Assembly (NCBI GenBank): GCA_013365325.1
Contig: JABVXV010000370.1
Span: forward strand, 1-56,761
Direction of reading: 5' to 3'
Length of the DNA stretch: 56,761 bases
Source of the DNA: Dipetalonema caudispina
Lineage: Eukaryota; Nematoda; Chromadorea; Rhabditida; Onchocercidae
Positions 14,844 to 27,368 of the stretch are shown here, piece after piece (the stretch's first letter is position 1; every line of letters starts with the position of its first letter). Under the pieces are notes generated by a model. That model worked only from the letters and a program-made list of their open reading frames with translations, searched no databases and was not told the origin of the DNA. The position numbers and the translations under genes are program-made.

Positions 14844-14950
14844 TCACTGATAACACCATTCCCATAATTATTATTGGTTATTTATAGATATGTGATATCT
14901 ATAAATAATCAAATTATCTCTGTCTATCATTATTAATATGTTATCAGTGA
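14844..14950. repeat. nested inverted repeats upstream of the TSP1-domain gene
   Basis: The outer arms are TCACTGATAAC at 14844-14854 and its exact reverse complement at 14940-14950. Inside lies a perfect 14-bp hairpin with arms at 14878-14891 and 14895-14908 and loop GTG. The element begins 25 bp from the minus-strand start codon at 14819. Confidence 0.8.
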
Positions 14951-16760
14951 CCGCGTATATTTATCAATAGCAGTATATCACGAATATAAGGCAAAAAAAA
15001 AAAAAAACTGATATAAATAAAATGCACAATTTATATTATCATCTTATTAATTATCATTTTTAATGGCACCAAGTAATATCAGTATCCTAATATCACCATT
15101 TTAAATTCTTAAAAAATTAATTAATAGTTAATTACTAATTAGTTTCTTGGCTATTTAATCCAAAAATCAATCAAAAATTATTGTGTCACATTACAATTAT
15201 CAAATAAATAGACTGCTATGATTGTTTCTTGATTACATTGCATACTATTAGCATATAATTCTTGGATGTGTTAATTGATTAAGAAAAAACCAACTTTTTT
15301 TTTTAAACTCACTAAAATTAACAGAACTATCATCAAGTTTGTAAATTTTTCTTCTTTGAAAAGATAAAATATTTCATAAATAAATAAGATAACTGCAAGA
15401 CATTGGTTTGAGAAAATGGAAAAAAAAATTCATATATTATTTAACAGGTACTAAAAAAAAAATTCACAAACCAAATTGGAGAATTGTTTGAGCAGAATTT
15501 TATTTTCTTTAGTTACAATGTTTAGAGAATTTGTTCACACTTGGATGATTCAAAACCTGAAAATTATTAAATTCCTAAAATTATCATCGGTTTTATTAAT
15601 AAAATTAAATGACTTTGATAGGGAAAAACAGAAATGGAGCAAAATGAAAAAAATTAAGGTGGAAGAATTTTTTTAACTAAATTAAATTCATTTATTAGTT
15701 GATCAATTTATTTCCTTAAGAATCAATAAAAGTTGTACAAAATTCCAACGACGTCTTTTTTAATGGTTAAGAAATTAGGTTTAAAAGGAATTCTTGTTTT
15801 CGAATTAAAAATTTCGACTTCGCTTATATTTTCAGGAAATGGATAAAAATTAATTCTTTTCTTTCATATCCAACTAAATCAATTTTACAAGAGGAAATTT
15901 ATTATCACTGTGCTTTTACAAAATTGATAAATAGTTGTGGTAACATTAATCAATCAGTAACATTATCCTAATTAATGTCAACAGTACTTTTCTCAATTAA
16001 TGCGTGGAACAATGAAATGGTTTTATTTATGGTTGCAAAATTTAATCAACACTTGATTATTAAAAACAAAAAAACGGAAAAAAACTGATTCATAATTGAA
16101 TAAATTAATAATTGGCGAATACTTTGATCATCTCTTTAATCTTTTACCAATTTGTTCAAATGTGAATAACTTCAGCAAAATATTTAATGCTCATTTCATC
16201 ATGAAATTAAATTTATCATATTCAGTATGCTTTATATTTTGTATAAAACATATAAATTAATTTTAAATTTAAAAGGGAGAAATTTTTTTCAGCAAAAACA
16301 ATCCGAAAAGTAAAAATGCCAAGTTTTTCGATGTTCTTAATTTTTTAAACTAATATGACTGACTCATCTTTTCATTCTTCCTTTATTCGTTTACTTTTTT
16401 TTTTTTTGCTTCATTTCTATTTTCTCTTCAAATTAACTGAAATTATTACACAATTAATTGGAAATTTTCGTCAAAAATCAAATAAATTTTTCTTTCTTTT
16501 TTCTTTATTCCAATTTCTGAACTATTTATCACAGTTTTTTCTGCTCTTTTTAAATTACATTAAACAAATTATGAATAAACCAAATGAAATAATTTTTGTT
16601 CAAACTTCCATAGTGATTAGTTGATATAAAAATGTGTTTACAATTTTAGCTACATTACAATTTACTTGTGACTTCCTCAATTTTTACAAATTACACACTT
16701 GCATGTGTCATCAAAAAAACTTTCGGTCATTTATCTATATTATACTTGCCAATATTATTA

Positions 16761-16868
16761 ACTGATTTGATAAAATTCTACATGGAAAATTTATATTTGA
16801 TTATAATATAACAGTCGTTATACTGTTATTGACCGATTTGATAAAGATTTTATGGGAAATTTGCATAT
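16761..16868. repeat. diverged direct repeat around a small inverted repeat
   Basis: Copies at 16761-16797 and 16832-16868 share ACYGATTTGATAAA, then a diverged stretch and GGRAAATTT, with an offset of 71 bp. Between them lies an inverted repeat of ATAACAG with CTGTTAT. This may be an old local duplication. Confidence 0.65.
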
Positions 16869-19800
16869 CTTTCGTGATAGCTTCCGTAGTATTATTTCGC
16901 TTAACTAATAACTTTCAATATTATTTTACAAACAGATCAAAGGTATGCATGAGTGAAAAATTATTTTATTTTAGAGAATTAGATGAGCAATATTATTATT
17001 TTTATTATATTTGAATAATATTGCTTATTTATTGTATGAGCAATACAGATTTTGATTACTTCTTTTCCATACTTAAAGTATTTTAATTATTTGCATCACA
17101 CTACTTTCCACGTGAGTATACATTTATCGGAAAAGTTTATGTGTTCAGTTTACTTATATGTCATTCGAAATATTTGAATATATTAATTTACGTGTATAAA
17201 TTACACGCTTTTATTTACATCCAACCATTTCTTACATTATATTTAGTCTTCTTATATTTTTTGAATAATTTTGGAGTGTATTATTTAAATTCCCTCAAAG
17301 TTCATTTAAATTTACTAATATAAAAGAAAGGAAAAAAAAAAGCTACGAATGAATAAATCATATGTTTCTTATCGTCGTAAAAGCTAACACTATGGGATGA
17401 GGAATTTCTTAAAGAAAAAGTTAGCAATAGATATTATTAGCAAGTTTTTACTTTATCATTTCGTATTTAAATTTCAGGAATTTCAGGAATAAATTGATTT
17501 CCCTCTTTTTTTTTGTTGGCATTTTTCAAAAATAATCAAATGCTATTACTTTATGGTAAACAATTCGATCCTGAATAAGAATTATGAGTGAGAAATGAGT
17601 CAACAACGGTAAGTGGTAATTTGTTCGAAATGATTAGATGAAACGATGATAGCATTATAGTACTGCAAAATAAAAAAGTGAATTAATTTAAATTAGAAAA
17701 ATAGAAATAAATGTAAACAGAATATTTCCATATAAAAGAATGCAAACACTAAGCTTTGAATCATTTATATTTACAATTTTTAGGTTTCAAACAAAAAAAT
17801 GTCTTATCTTTATTTTTCAGTCTTTATCAATTTATATTTTATAAAAAAGATCTATAAAAAATGGTTTTTTTTTTTTTTTTGATACTTTTGCTTTTTGCTT
17901 TCTGATTAATAACAATTAGAATTGCTCAAATCTGTTACTTTCCTTTTTTTTTTTTTTATTTCGAAGTCAAATCCGAGCATTGATTTATTACTTCTTGCAA
18001 TACTTGAAAAAAAAAGAGATGAAGTTTAACTGAATGATATTAATTTGACGCTTGAAGCTAGATGTCTTTTTAGTAATTCGGTTAATTTGATATTTGTAGA
18101 CAAAATGTAGCGAAATTTCATCCTTTAAATCAATTATTTCAAATTTTTCTGTGTAATTGAATTCGTATATAGATGTATATTTATATATGGATATTTTCGC
18201 GATTCGATTTTCTTTTTGGATTTAATTAAGATACGAAATGTAAACTTTGTCATGAGTCATACAGTTTAGGCTACCGTAATTATGGCAAAAAAAACTTAGA
18301 CAAGTTTAAAAGAATTTCTTTTTTAAATTACTGAAAACTGATTATTTTTGTCATCCATCATCAAAATGGTTCAAGGTTTAACTTTATTGCTTATAATCTA
18401 TATAACTTCTACCAACCTGTTATCCATTTTTTCATTTTCAAGCATCTTTCCATCAATTTCAATATGTTATCAATAAGTTCGATATAATTACTAATGAATT
18501 TTGTGAAATTTCAACAGTTTCCGTTTGAAGAGTTTTCCATTATGTAATTCTGTGACAGGAAAAAAATGCGAGATATATCTGTTGAGATGAATTTCAGAAT
18601 TTTCTAAATTGTTGTAATATTTCAATATCTACTCCAATGCTTCCGCTGTGTGCTTACTTTTTTCTCGTTGAAATCAATGATTTCCTATTAAAATTCTGAT
18701 GAGAAAAAAAAAATGAAACTTCAAAATTGAAGGATTAATGTTTCAAATAAATCAATAAATAAGTGAATAAAATAAAAATGACCAAATAAATATATTATAC
18801 ATCAAAGAGAACAAAAAATGAAGCAGCTTAGCACTTAAATTCCATACATTCTATCTTTCCCAGATATTTTGTTAAAAAAATAAAAAAAAAAAACTGAAAA
18901 AAGAGTTCTTATATTTTATAGTTCCATTTCCTTTTTTTTATTTTGTATTTATAAGAATTCCTCGTATATTTTCGATTACTTTTGAACGCTTTAAATTTAT
19001 ATTTCACTATCTTTTACAATAATTATTAATGGCTAAGAAATTGCTACCAATGTTTTATATGACGCAGTAATTTGCTTATTCATCAATGAAAGAAGTGTTA
19101 AATTTATGCTAAGTTTTAATTGCAAAAAAAAGAACGGATAATGTAAAAAAGCTAAAGAATAAATCTTTTTTGAATGAAAGCAGAGAAAACAAAGAAAACA
19201 AAAAAAAAAAAAAAAAAAAAAAAATGTGATAAATATGACCATAAATTTTATTTGTTAACAAGTAGCAATTGTTTTTTTACCAATGTTCCTTTTATTATTA
19301 AAACAAAAAATTTCGAAATTTCAAACTAAAATTTGTTTTTTGAAGAATTTTTAGTTATTTTTTGATGACGAAATTTTATTTAATAGTTGTTTGTTAGAAA
19401 TAATATTTAAATGCTGCTTGTAATTAACAATTTTTAGACGTTTCCAAAGAATTAGCACTGTGAAAGTTCAATTTGAGGATGCACAAAAATTTTCACAACT
19501 GTATTTCAATAAGTGAGAATACTTTTTTTCTAATTTTATTTTTAAACATTCCCAAATATGAAAGACTAAGATGATACTTTTGGGATTTTTGAAAACCAAT
19601 AAATGCGCCACAAAAAAATGATTTATTTTTGTCACTGTCTTTTTTTTCTGAATTTTTGGATGTTTTTGCTTTTTTGTAATCATTTGAGCAAACTTCCATT
19701 TCTTTCATAATAAAAATTTCTAAATAATTTGAATAAATTTGACAAAAAAAGAGGAAAACAAAATAAAATAATGTTGAAAATAAATTGGAATAATATGAAA

Positions 19801-22232
19801 ATACATTAAATTATTTGATATGGATAGATCTGCGCTAATGAAATAAAAATATGTAACACATATCATATTAATTTTCATTAATATGATAATATCTTGAAAT
19901 AATCACTGATTAGAAGAGATGTTTTCTTCATTATTTCCAGTTATTTTCAAGTAGCAATATGGAAAAAATTATTTCAAATAACATTTCAAGTATTCAATTT
20001 TAACTAATTCATTTAAATTTATTGCCATTACCACTCGATATCCCCAACTTCTTAAATATTCATTTGAAATATTTTCAAACCATATTGAAATGATTGTTCA
20101 TAGACAAAACAAACAAAATCCTTTCAGTTTTTTCTCCTTAATTACTTTGTAATAATAGTATCACTATCGCTGAAATTACTGAACATTTGCAATTCCTCTA
20201 ACTTTTGTCGTGAATTTAAAAAAAAAAATTAAAATTTCTGACGAAAATTTAAAATTATTCAATCCTTTCTTCCTTCAAAATGCACTTTCACCTTCAAATA
20301 AACTTAAAATGAATCGAATAAATAATAAAATATCGAATCAAAAAAAGAATCCGTTTTTTTTTCGCAAAGTTTTTTTAACCAAATTTTCACACAATTTATT
20401 GAAAACCATTACGATGAGTGGAAAGAAAATTTGTGAAATTTTTTTTTTTTTTTTTGCTTTTTTCCTTTGCTTTTTTTAAAAAAGTCTTTTCTCTTTGTTT
20501 TGGAAGCATGAAGAAAAAAAAAAGAAAGTGAGTGGCAGTGAAGAGAAAAAAAGTTCAGTTTGTTGAATTGAAAACTTTTCCGCTCCAAAGCTATCATTGT
20601 GTTTCAAATGAATCCATTAGATTTTTGTTCAAACTTTTCAAATTTAATAAATATCGAAGTGAAAAAAAAAGAAAAAAAAAAAAAAAAAAACAACACTTAT
20701 AATAGGAAATAGTTGTAGCTTATAATGTTAAGCTAATGTTCGATTTTTTTTCTACCGATTAGTTTCCTTTTTTATTCCATATCAACCGTACTCATCTTCT
20801 CTTTCTCTCCCCCGAGTACTCCCAATTGATTCATTTTCCCTTACTTCTCCAACTTTTCCCGTTTTCTTGTCTTTTCTAATTTTGCTTCTTCCTCTTTTCC
20901 ATTCCTTATATCCATCCTAATTTTAACTCGTCACTTTTATTTTAGCTAATTTCCGTACTCTATTTATCCTATACTCTCATTCCTATTATTCCCGTACTTC
21001 CTTCCTTTTTTTTTTTTTTTTTCCATCGAATAACAATGACACTAACCAGGTAACAAGCATCATTTCATTTCGAAATTTTAATTTGATAATTTTTTTTTTT
21101 TTTTTTTTTTAGTAAGTAGAAAAGAAATAGCTTGAAGTGACGAATAGTATGATACTGTAACTTAAACATAATTTATTTAGCCATACTGTAACAATTGCTT
21201 ACTAGAATACCAGAATTGTTTCAATGAGATTCGTCGAATGACTTATTTGAACTTATAAATTAGGTTAAGATAACTTTAGAACAGTGATACTATACTTTAT
21301 GATCGCCTTTACTATTATTATTATTATCATCATCATGACAATTTATCATCAAATTTTGGAATTATTTGATTTTTATAAGAAAAATAAAATAGTCAAACTA
21401 ATTAACCTAATTATATAAGCTATTCCTCTTCTTTATTTCTGCATAAATTACAACTATCAATCATATTAATTCATATAAAATTCTTCTTAGTACTCATCAT
21501 ATTATTATCCACTGATCATAATTAATTCATAAATTATAGGAACATTTCGCTTGTAGAATTTAACATTTACTTTTGCTTCATCTTTTTTTTCCCATTCATT
21601 TATCATTACCATTTCATCTATTCAATTTTTTCCTCTTACACTGAATTTTTTGCTAATTTACTTACTTCATATTTTCACGTAACTCGTACTTTTATCGTTT
21701 TTCTTTCATTTTTTTTTTTTCTTTCGTTTTCATCGATTTAAACTTCGTTTTCTGTCTCTTTTTTTCCTTAAGCAATTGAAATGAAAAAATCGTACCGAAC
21801 ATTTTGTGAAAATAGAGGAAAGCATAAAAATTAATGTTTTACATGCAGTAAGTAAACATAAATTGGATAACGTACAGGAGCGCAAATTGGATATAAAATA
21901 AATAATTTAAATGAAGACATGAAGGGTAAGTAAAGGTTATAATTATAATTATAAAGGTTAACAAAAGTGGCTTATTTGGCTAATTATTGTCAAATGATTG
22001 CTATTAATTATTCAAATAATAGTCATCTGATTAACGCTGGACGAAGGAAAAGAAAAGGAAAGATTATAATAAATTTGAAGAGCATTAATATGTGTGAATG
22101 ATCTGCTCAACAGGAAATGGAAAATGTATGAAATTGTTGATAATATAATTCGCTTTTATTAAAGTGACCATTATCAGTGATGAACTTTGTAAATGGTCAA
22201 CAGATAAATCAGTGATAAATGCACCATTTTTT

Positions 22233-22251
22233 CCCCCCCCCCCTCTCCCCC
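22233..22251. repeat. C-rich homopolymer tract
   Basis: Eleven C followed by TCT and five more C. This is conspicuous in DNA otherwise so poor in G and C, and the minus strand is correspondingly G-rich. Confidence 0.9.
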
Positions 22252-23020
22252 AAATGTTAATAATGAATATAATTGAAAAACTTTCTTCTATCATAGGGTT
22301 GAAGTAAAAGTGATCACCCGCCAACTTACTAGCTTGCATAAAATTTAACTTTGTCGCATAAGAAAGAAATGAAAGAAAGAAATTTTTTTTTCAGCAAGAA
22401 TTTCTGTACATGATTTTTATGCAAATTCCCGTATGCAATTTTAATATCATGGCATAATTCATTAAAATTAAAAATTCCATGATTGAATGGGAAAAATTAA
22501 GCCAAGAAGTTATGGGAATAAAATTAATTGTATCTTATGCTAAGCTAAATCAAAAAAAAAAAAAAAAATAGAAACAATGAATGATTGGACTGTCTTTAAA
22601 TTAATATAATTTATCATTTTACAACTTTTAAGAAATAGTTCAAATTTGAAATTTCAAAAGCAACTGAAATTCGATTAAATTAATTACTTCCAACTTTATA
22701 TTGTTTGATTTCTATTTAAATGTAACTAACTTGTTGTTAAAGAAATACATTTTTAACTTTTTTCCAACTCTTTTTCTTTCTTTTCTTCTTTTTTTTGCTC
22801 TCAAGTGTAATTAAAAAGAAAAAAAAAAAAGGTATAGGCAGAAAAAAATGTATTTTTTTTAAAAGTGTTGAAGTTTTTGCCATTTGGCTTTTTGGCATGA
22901 TTAAATTGAGAAAATGCTATGCATAGGCTGTTAGCTTTGCTTGATGACAATTTATTTCATATTCCCTTTTAGCTAGAACTTTACCTTCATGTCTATAATA
23001 TTGACATGTGTATACATGTA

Positions 23021-23100
23021 GTATGTATGTATGTATGTATGCATGTATGTATGTATGTATGTATGTATATGTATGTACATATCTATGTATGTGTGTATGT
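23021..23100. repeat. (GTAT)n microsatellite
   Basis: About 20 GTAT units with a few variants (GCAT, GTAC, GTGT). Confidence 0.95.
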
Positions 23101-23103
23101 GAA

Positions 23104-23183
23104 TAGTTATAATAATGATAATAATAACGAGAATAATATGAGTAATAAATGATGCTCTGCGTAAATAATTATAACAAAGGATG

Positions 23184-23214
<31 letters not shown>

Positions 23215-23354
23215 GAGTAGTACTAATGGTAATAGTAATAAAAATAAAAATAAAAATAATAATAATAATATTAATAATAATAATAATAATAAATAATAAT
23301 AATAATAAAGAAGAAAAATAAGAATAAGAATTATAATAAGAATTAATAATATGA
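23104..23354. repeat. (AAT)n / (ATA)n low-complexity block
   Basis: Dense ATA, AAT and AATA units with interspersed G, directly following the GTAT array. Open frames here translate as Ile or Leu runs and are artefacts of the repeat. Confidence 0.9.
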
Positions 23355-24895
23355 TTATGATGATGGACAATACGCATTTGTTATAATAATTTATTTTATT
23401 TTTGGTTTAAAAGCAGAGCAGTTAAAATGATTGAAAGCTTGTTCGTATAATGTTTTCTTATTACTTCCCACTTCTCAATTGTTGTCATATCGAGTTGATT
23501 GATTTGTTCTAAATATTATTATTATATGATGAAGCTGTTAATGAAATAATCATCTACCTTAATAAATTGTTATTCACTTTTTGCCATTTAATCATCATGT
23601 GAAATTCATTGTTTTGCTATTAAACAAATGATTTATCATTTGTTTTCCTTTCATTATCTCTTTTTCTGTTGTTTTTTTTTTTTAATAGAAAATGTTTTAA
23701 AAAGGGAAATACTTAAAATAATTTAACATTATTACTTTTTTTTATTTTTGCTATACTTCCTAAATGTTTATAATATTTACTAAAATCTTTTTTCCAAAAC
23801 AAAAAATTGAAAAATCTTAAAAAAAGTAATTCCATAATATTAGATAGATTAAATTTAAATAATCGATTCTAATCCCATTGATTTTGTAAATAAAAAGCAT
23901 TAAATTTTCATATAATACACATTATCAGAATCATTTGCATTATTAATTTCAAAACTGATTTTGTTTATCGTTTTGCTTCTTTTTCTTTCTTCGTTTGCAT
24001 TTTTGCTTCAAACTACAACTATACTCAAATTATAAAGCTTTCATAGTATGTAGCTATGAAATATGATGCAATTTGACAGGAAAATATTTTAAACGAGAGA
24101 AAATAATGCAAGAAGAAATCGAATATTTCGTGGTTTTAAAATATGCTATTTAAAACAAAAAAACCAAACTGTTCTTCAAAATTTGTTAGCTAAAAAAAAA
24201 AAAAAAAAAAGCTGGCGAAACTATTTTAACAGAGTGATACGATTGCAAAGTAAATGAAAACATAATTAATTTCTACTTTATGCAACTGCAAAATGTAAAT
24301 TTTTTTCTTCACATAACTTAAATGTCTCCATTCATAATTGCATGTACGTATATGATTGCAAATTTTAATGCATTGCCTTATATCCTTCAAAATTGAATTT
24401 CATTAATTTTTTCATTTCCAATTATATAAATCCTTCATTTCCTAACATATCTCTCTCATTTTGATTTCATTTTCAAGTGTTTGTAAAATCATCCTATTAT
24501 TTTAGTATTATCTTAGCCGCTTTACTATTGATCGTCTTTTATTCAATTCTTCACATTCATCTTTTCATCATTCATCCATCTATAAACAGCAAAAAAAAAT
24601 AAACACATTGTATACTTCAAAATATCCGTCAAATATTTATTCCCTCTTTCATTCTATTCCACTTCCAGTTATTCAATTATTCTATTTCGTCCATATTCAA
24701 TTATTAAATTATTTGCAACTGTTGAAAAAAAAAGAAAGGAAAACAAACAAAATATTCTTATTTTTGGAAATTTATTCTTAGCTAAAAGTTAGCTAAACAT
24801 GTGTCATATGATTTTTCCTTTTTGGTATTTCATGAAATTTGGTGTTTCATCCACTAATATTACTATTATCTATTTTTATCTGTATAATTAGCAAA

Positions 24896-24931
24896 ATTTT
24901 CCGGATTAGCTCTATAGCTACTCCGGAAAAT
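24896..24931. repeat. hairpin with 10-bp GC-containing arms
   Basis: ATTTTCCGGA at 24896-24905 pairs exactly with TCCGGAAAAT at 24922-24931. The interior TAGCT and AGCTA can extend the stem past one mismatch. It lies in the desert upstream of the potassium channel gene. Confidence 0.75.
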
Positions 24932-24980
24932 CGTAGTAATTAATATTTTATAATGCTTAGAAGCGATAATATCACTATAT

Positions 24981-25002
24981 GTATATATATATATATATAT
25001 AC
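24981..25002. repeat. (TA)n microsatellite
   Basis: About ten TA units. Confidence 0.9.
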
Positions 25003-26515
25003 GTTGATCAATACAAAACAATAATTTAGCTATTATTGGATATTTTTATATTTTAATTGATATAATCAAAAGAGATTTTTTCTTCTTTCTTTTTTTTTTT
25101 GTATAAATGTTTTTTATATTTACATTCGGTAAACTATAAATTGGATTATTTATTAGTCATTATTTTATAAAATTTTATTCAATAATATATTATCATTTGA
25201 AGAAGACGATAACTTTCATTATAAAATAAATATATACCTTTTGATTATGTTGATCTTCTGATCCAACGTCATTATTTATCAAAACTTATCGTAACAAATC
25301 AATTAATCAATAACACAAAACTTCTATGATCGATTTATCCAGTTTATTACAGTGATTTTATCGCATCATAATAATAAATTTCGAAGGATGCGTACATTAC
25401 AATCCATTGAGCAAGTATTTATAACTTTTTTCAAAAAAATAAAATTGAAGCAATCATTGAAAAGATTTTTATAAATGCATAAAAAAATTTTAAATTACGT
25501 CTAATATTTCAATATTTTCATAAGCATACTTTTTCTTTATTATTTAAACATGATTTAAATGTTTCTTCACAAAAAAAAAAAAAATTTTAATAAATAAATA
25601 AAAAGTAAATGATATAATATGTCTTTAATCTAAAGATGTTCAAAAGCTTTGATCAATTTAAATGAATATTTATTTATTCCTTTGGAAAATTTCTGCTTTA
25701 GTTGCTTGTTAAATTAAAAAAAAAAAAGGTGCATGAAATGCATGGATATAACATTATTTAAATGATATAGCACTTTTTTTAATAATGATTAATTTAAGCT
25801 TTAAAGGTGCGAGTGTGGGAGAAATTCTTAACATACTTTCTAAAGCATATCATTAAAAAGTTTTAATTTCATAGAGGAAAAAAGTAAAATGAATAGAAAG
25901 TTCACTCATATATGTGTTATTGTCAACTGACATATTTTTTTTTTTTTATCGCATATGCTATTTATCGTATATTTATATATAAATATGTAAATTTTGATGA
26001 AAAATTAACCATCCATTGATAAAAAATCAGAAAAAAAAGTAAAATAAAATTTCCATACTAAAAATTTGAAAAAAACAAACAAACAAATAAACATTTATTT
26101 CATATAAAATAATAAAGATTATTTTATCGATGGAAAAAATAAAGAAAAAATGGAAGAGAAAAATTAATGCAATCAAGCGGAATATTATTCTCAAATAAAT
26201 GAATAGAAATTTTTGTTGAGTTTTCAAGAAAATTTTCACTTTTTTTTTTCTCATTTCTTTTATTAATTTTTTTTTTTTCTTTTTCTTTAAATTTTGTCGC
26301 TTTCCGCATATATAAGCATTAATTTAATTCTTGTTTCTTTCTTTTTTTTTTGTTCCTCTTTTTTCTTGAGAAATTGTTTGTTTTCTTTTTTTCTGAAAGT
26401 TAAAAATAAATTTATTTTTTATAAAATCCGAAAATTTTGCTTAAATTTTAATTGAATACAAAATCAACAACATTCTCACATCCTTTCATCCTTGTCACAT
26501 ATGTCCCTATATATA

Positions 26516-26569
26516 TACACACACATACACACATACACACACATACACACACACACACACACACACAGA
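26516..26569. repeat. (CA)n microsatellite
   Basis: An AC dinucleotide array with occasional ATAC interruptions, ending in CACAGAG. Confidence 0.93.
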
Positions 26570-26870
26570 GATATATAGCAACAATATATACATATATTTA
26601 TACATAAATAGACTCTTCAAAAGAAGTTTATAACAAATTCCCACTTCCTTTTTTTTTTTTTTTTTTTCATTCATTCATGTCAACTTGTCGCATTCCTTTT
26701 TTTTCATTTCCCTCAGTTTACTATTAGTCTTTTCAAAAATCGAAATTTAAAGATTAACTATGCTAATTGGTTAAATCCTATTTATCCTTTTTCGTTCCAA
26801 TCATTAATTTCATTATTTGTTCCGTTATTTTTATGCATATCGTCGTTTCAAATCATTATTCTACTTCTTT

Positions 26871-26872
<2 letters not shown>

Positions 26873-26918
<46 letters not shown>
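26873..26918. repeat. T46 homopolymer
   Basis: An uninterrupted run of about 46 T, about 450 bp upstream of the potassium channel start codon. It is the longest homopolymer in the window. Confidence 0.95.
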
Positions 26919-27352
26919 CAATGTTGAAGATTAACAAACCTTTAAAATCTTTTCGGAAAAAAAATCAAATTCATTTCTTATATGGAAGACATTTGATATA
27001 TAATAATTTGTAATTGATATTTTTAAGATTTTGCAAAATATTTTTTTTGTTTTTTTTTTTTGCATAATTTTTTTCGTTTGCTTTGATTTAATAAGTTTTC
27101 ATTTAACAAAAAGTTGCAAAACTTTCAACATTAGCTACTGTCAGTGATTCGATGTAAATATGAAACTCTGATATTTAGTATTTCAGTTGTAATTTAGCAT
27201 GAAGTTAGTTGTTTTTGAAGCAATTTAAACATAATTTTCAAATATACAAGTGTATGCATCAACTAATAAACTATTTGTTTGTAAGAATGATTTTTTCAAA
27301 TAATTAAAATAAATTTATTAATTTTAATTGTTATTTTTGAAATTAATTAATT

Positions 27353-27358
27353 TTATAG
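27353..27358 (+). promoter_or_regulatory. splice acceptor ten bases upstream of the channel ATG
   Basis: TTTTATAG ends at 27358, ten bases before the ATG at 27369, and no coding exon precedes it. This fits a spliced-leader addition site or a 5' UTR intron end. Confidence 0.45.
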
Positions 27359-27368
27359 AAGCAATATA

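Larger units (their letters stand above)
14951..27356. other. gene desert of about 12 kb
   Basis: I find no conserved domain, plausible spliced exon or RNA gene on either strand. The DNA is AT-rich and full of homopolymer runs (for example A24 near 19200, T runs near 21080), microsatellites at 23.0-23.35 kb and 26.5 kb, and a pyrimidine-rich region at about 20.78-21.02 kb. It lies between the divergently transcribed TSP1-domain gene and the potassium channel gene, so it probably carries their upstream regulatory sequence. No specific element can be assigned. Confidence 0.55.

Noticed and set aside
22085..22339. 84-codon minus-strand frame
   Set aside because: It runs through the C11 tract (poly-Gly) and has no splice context or recognisable domain.
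23107..23377. Poly-Ile/poly-Leu frames
   Set aside because: These are translations of the AAT/ATA microsatellite.
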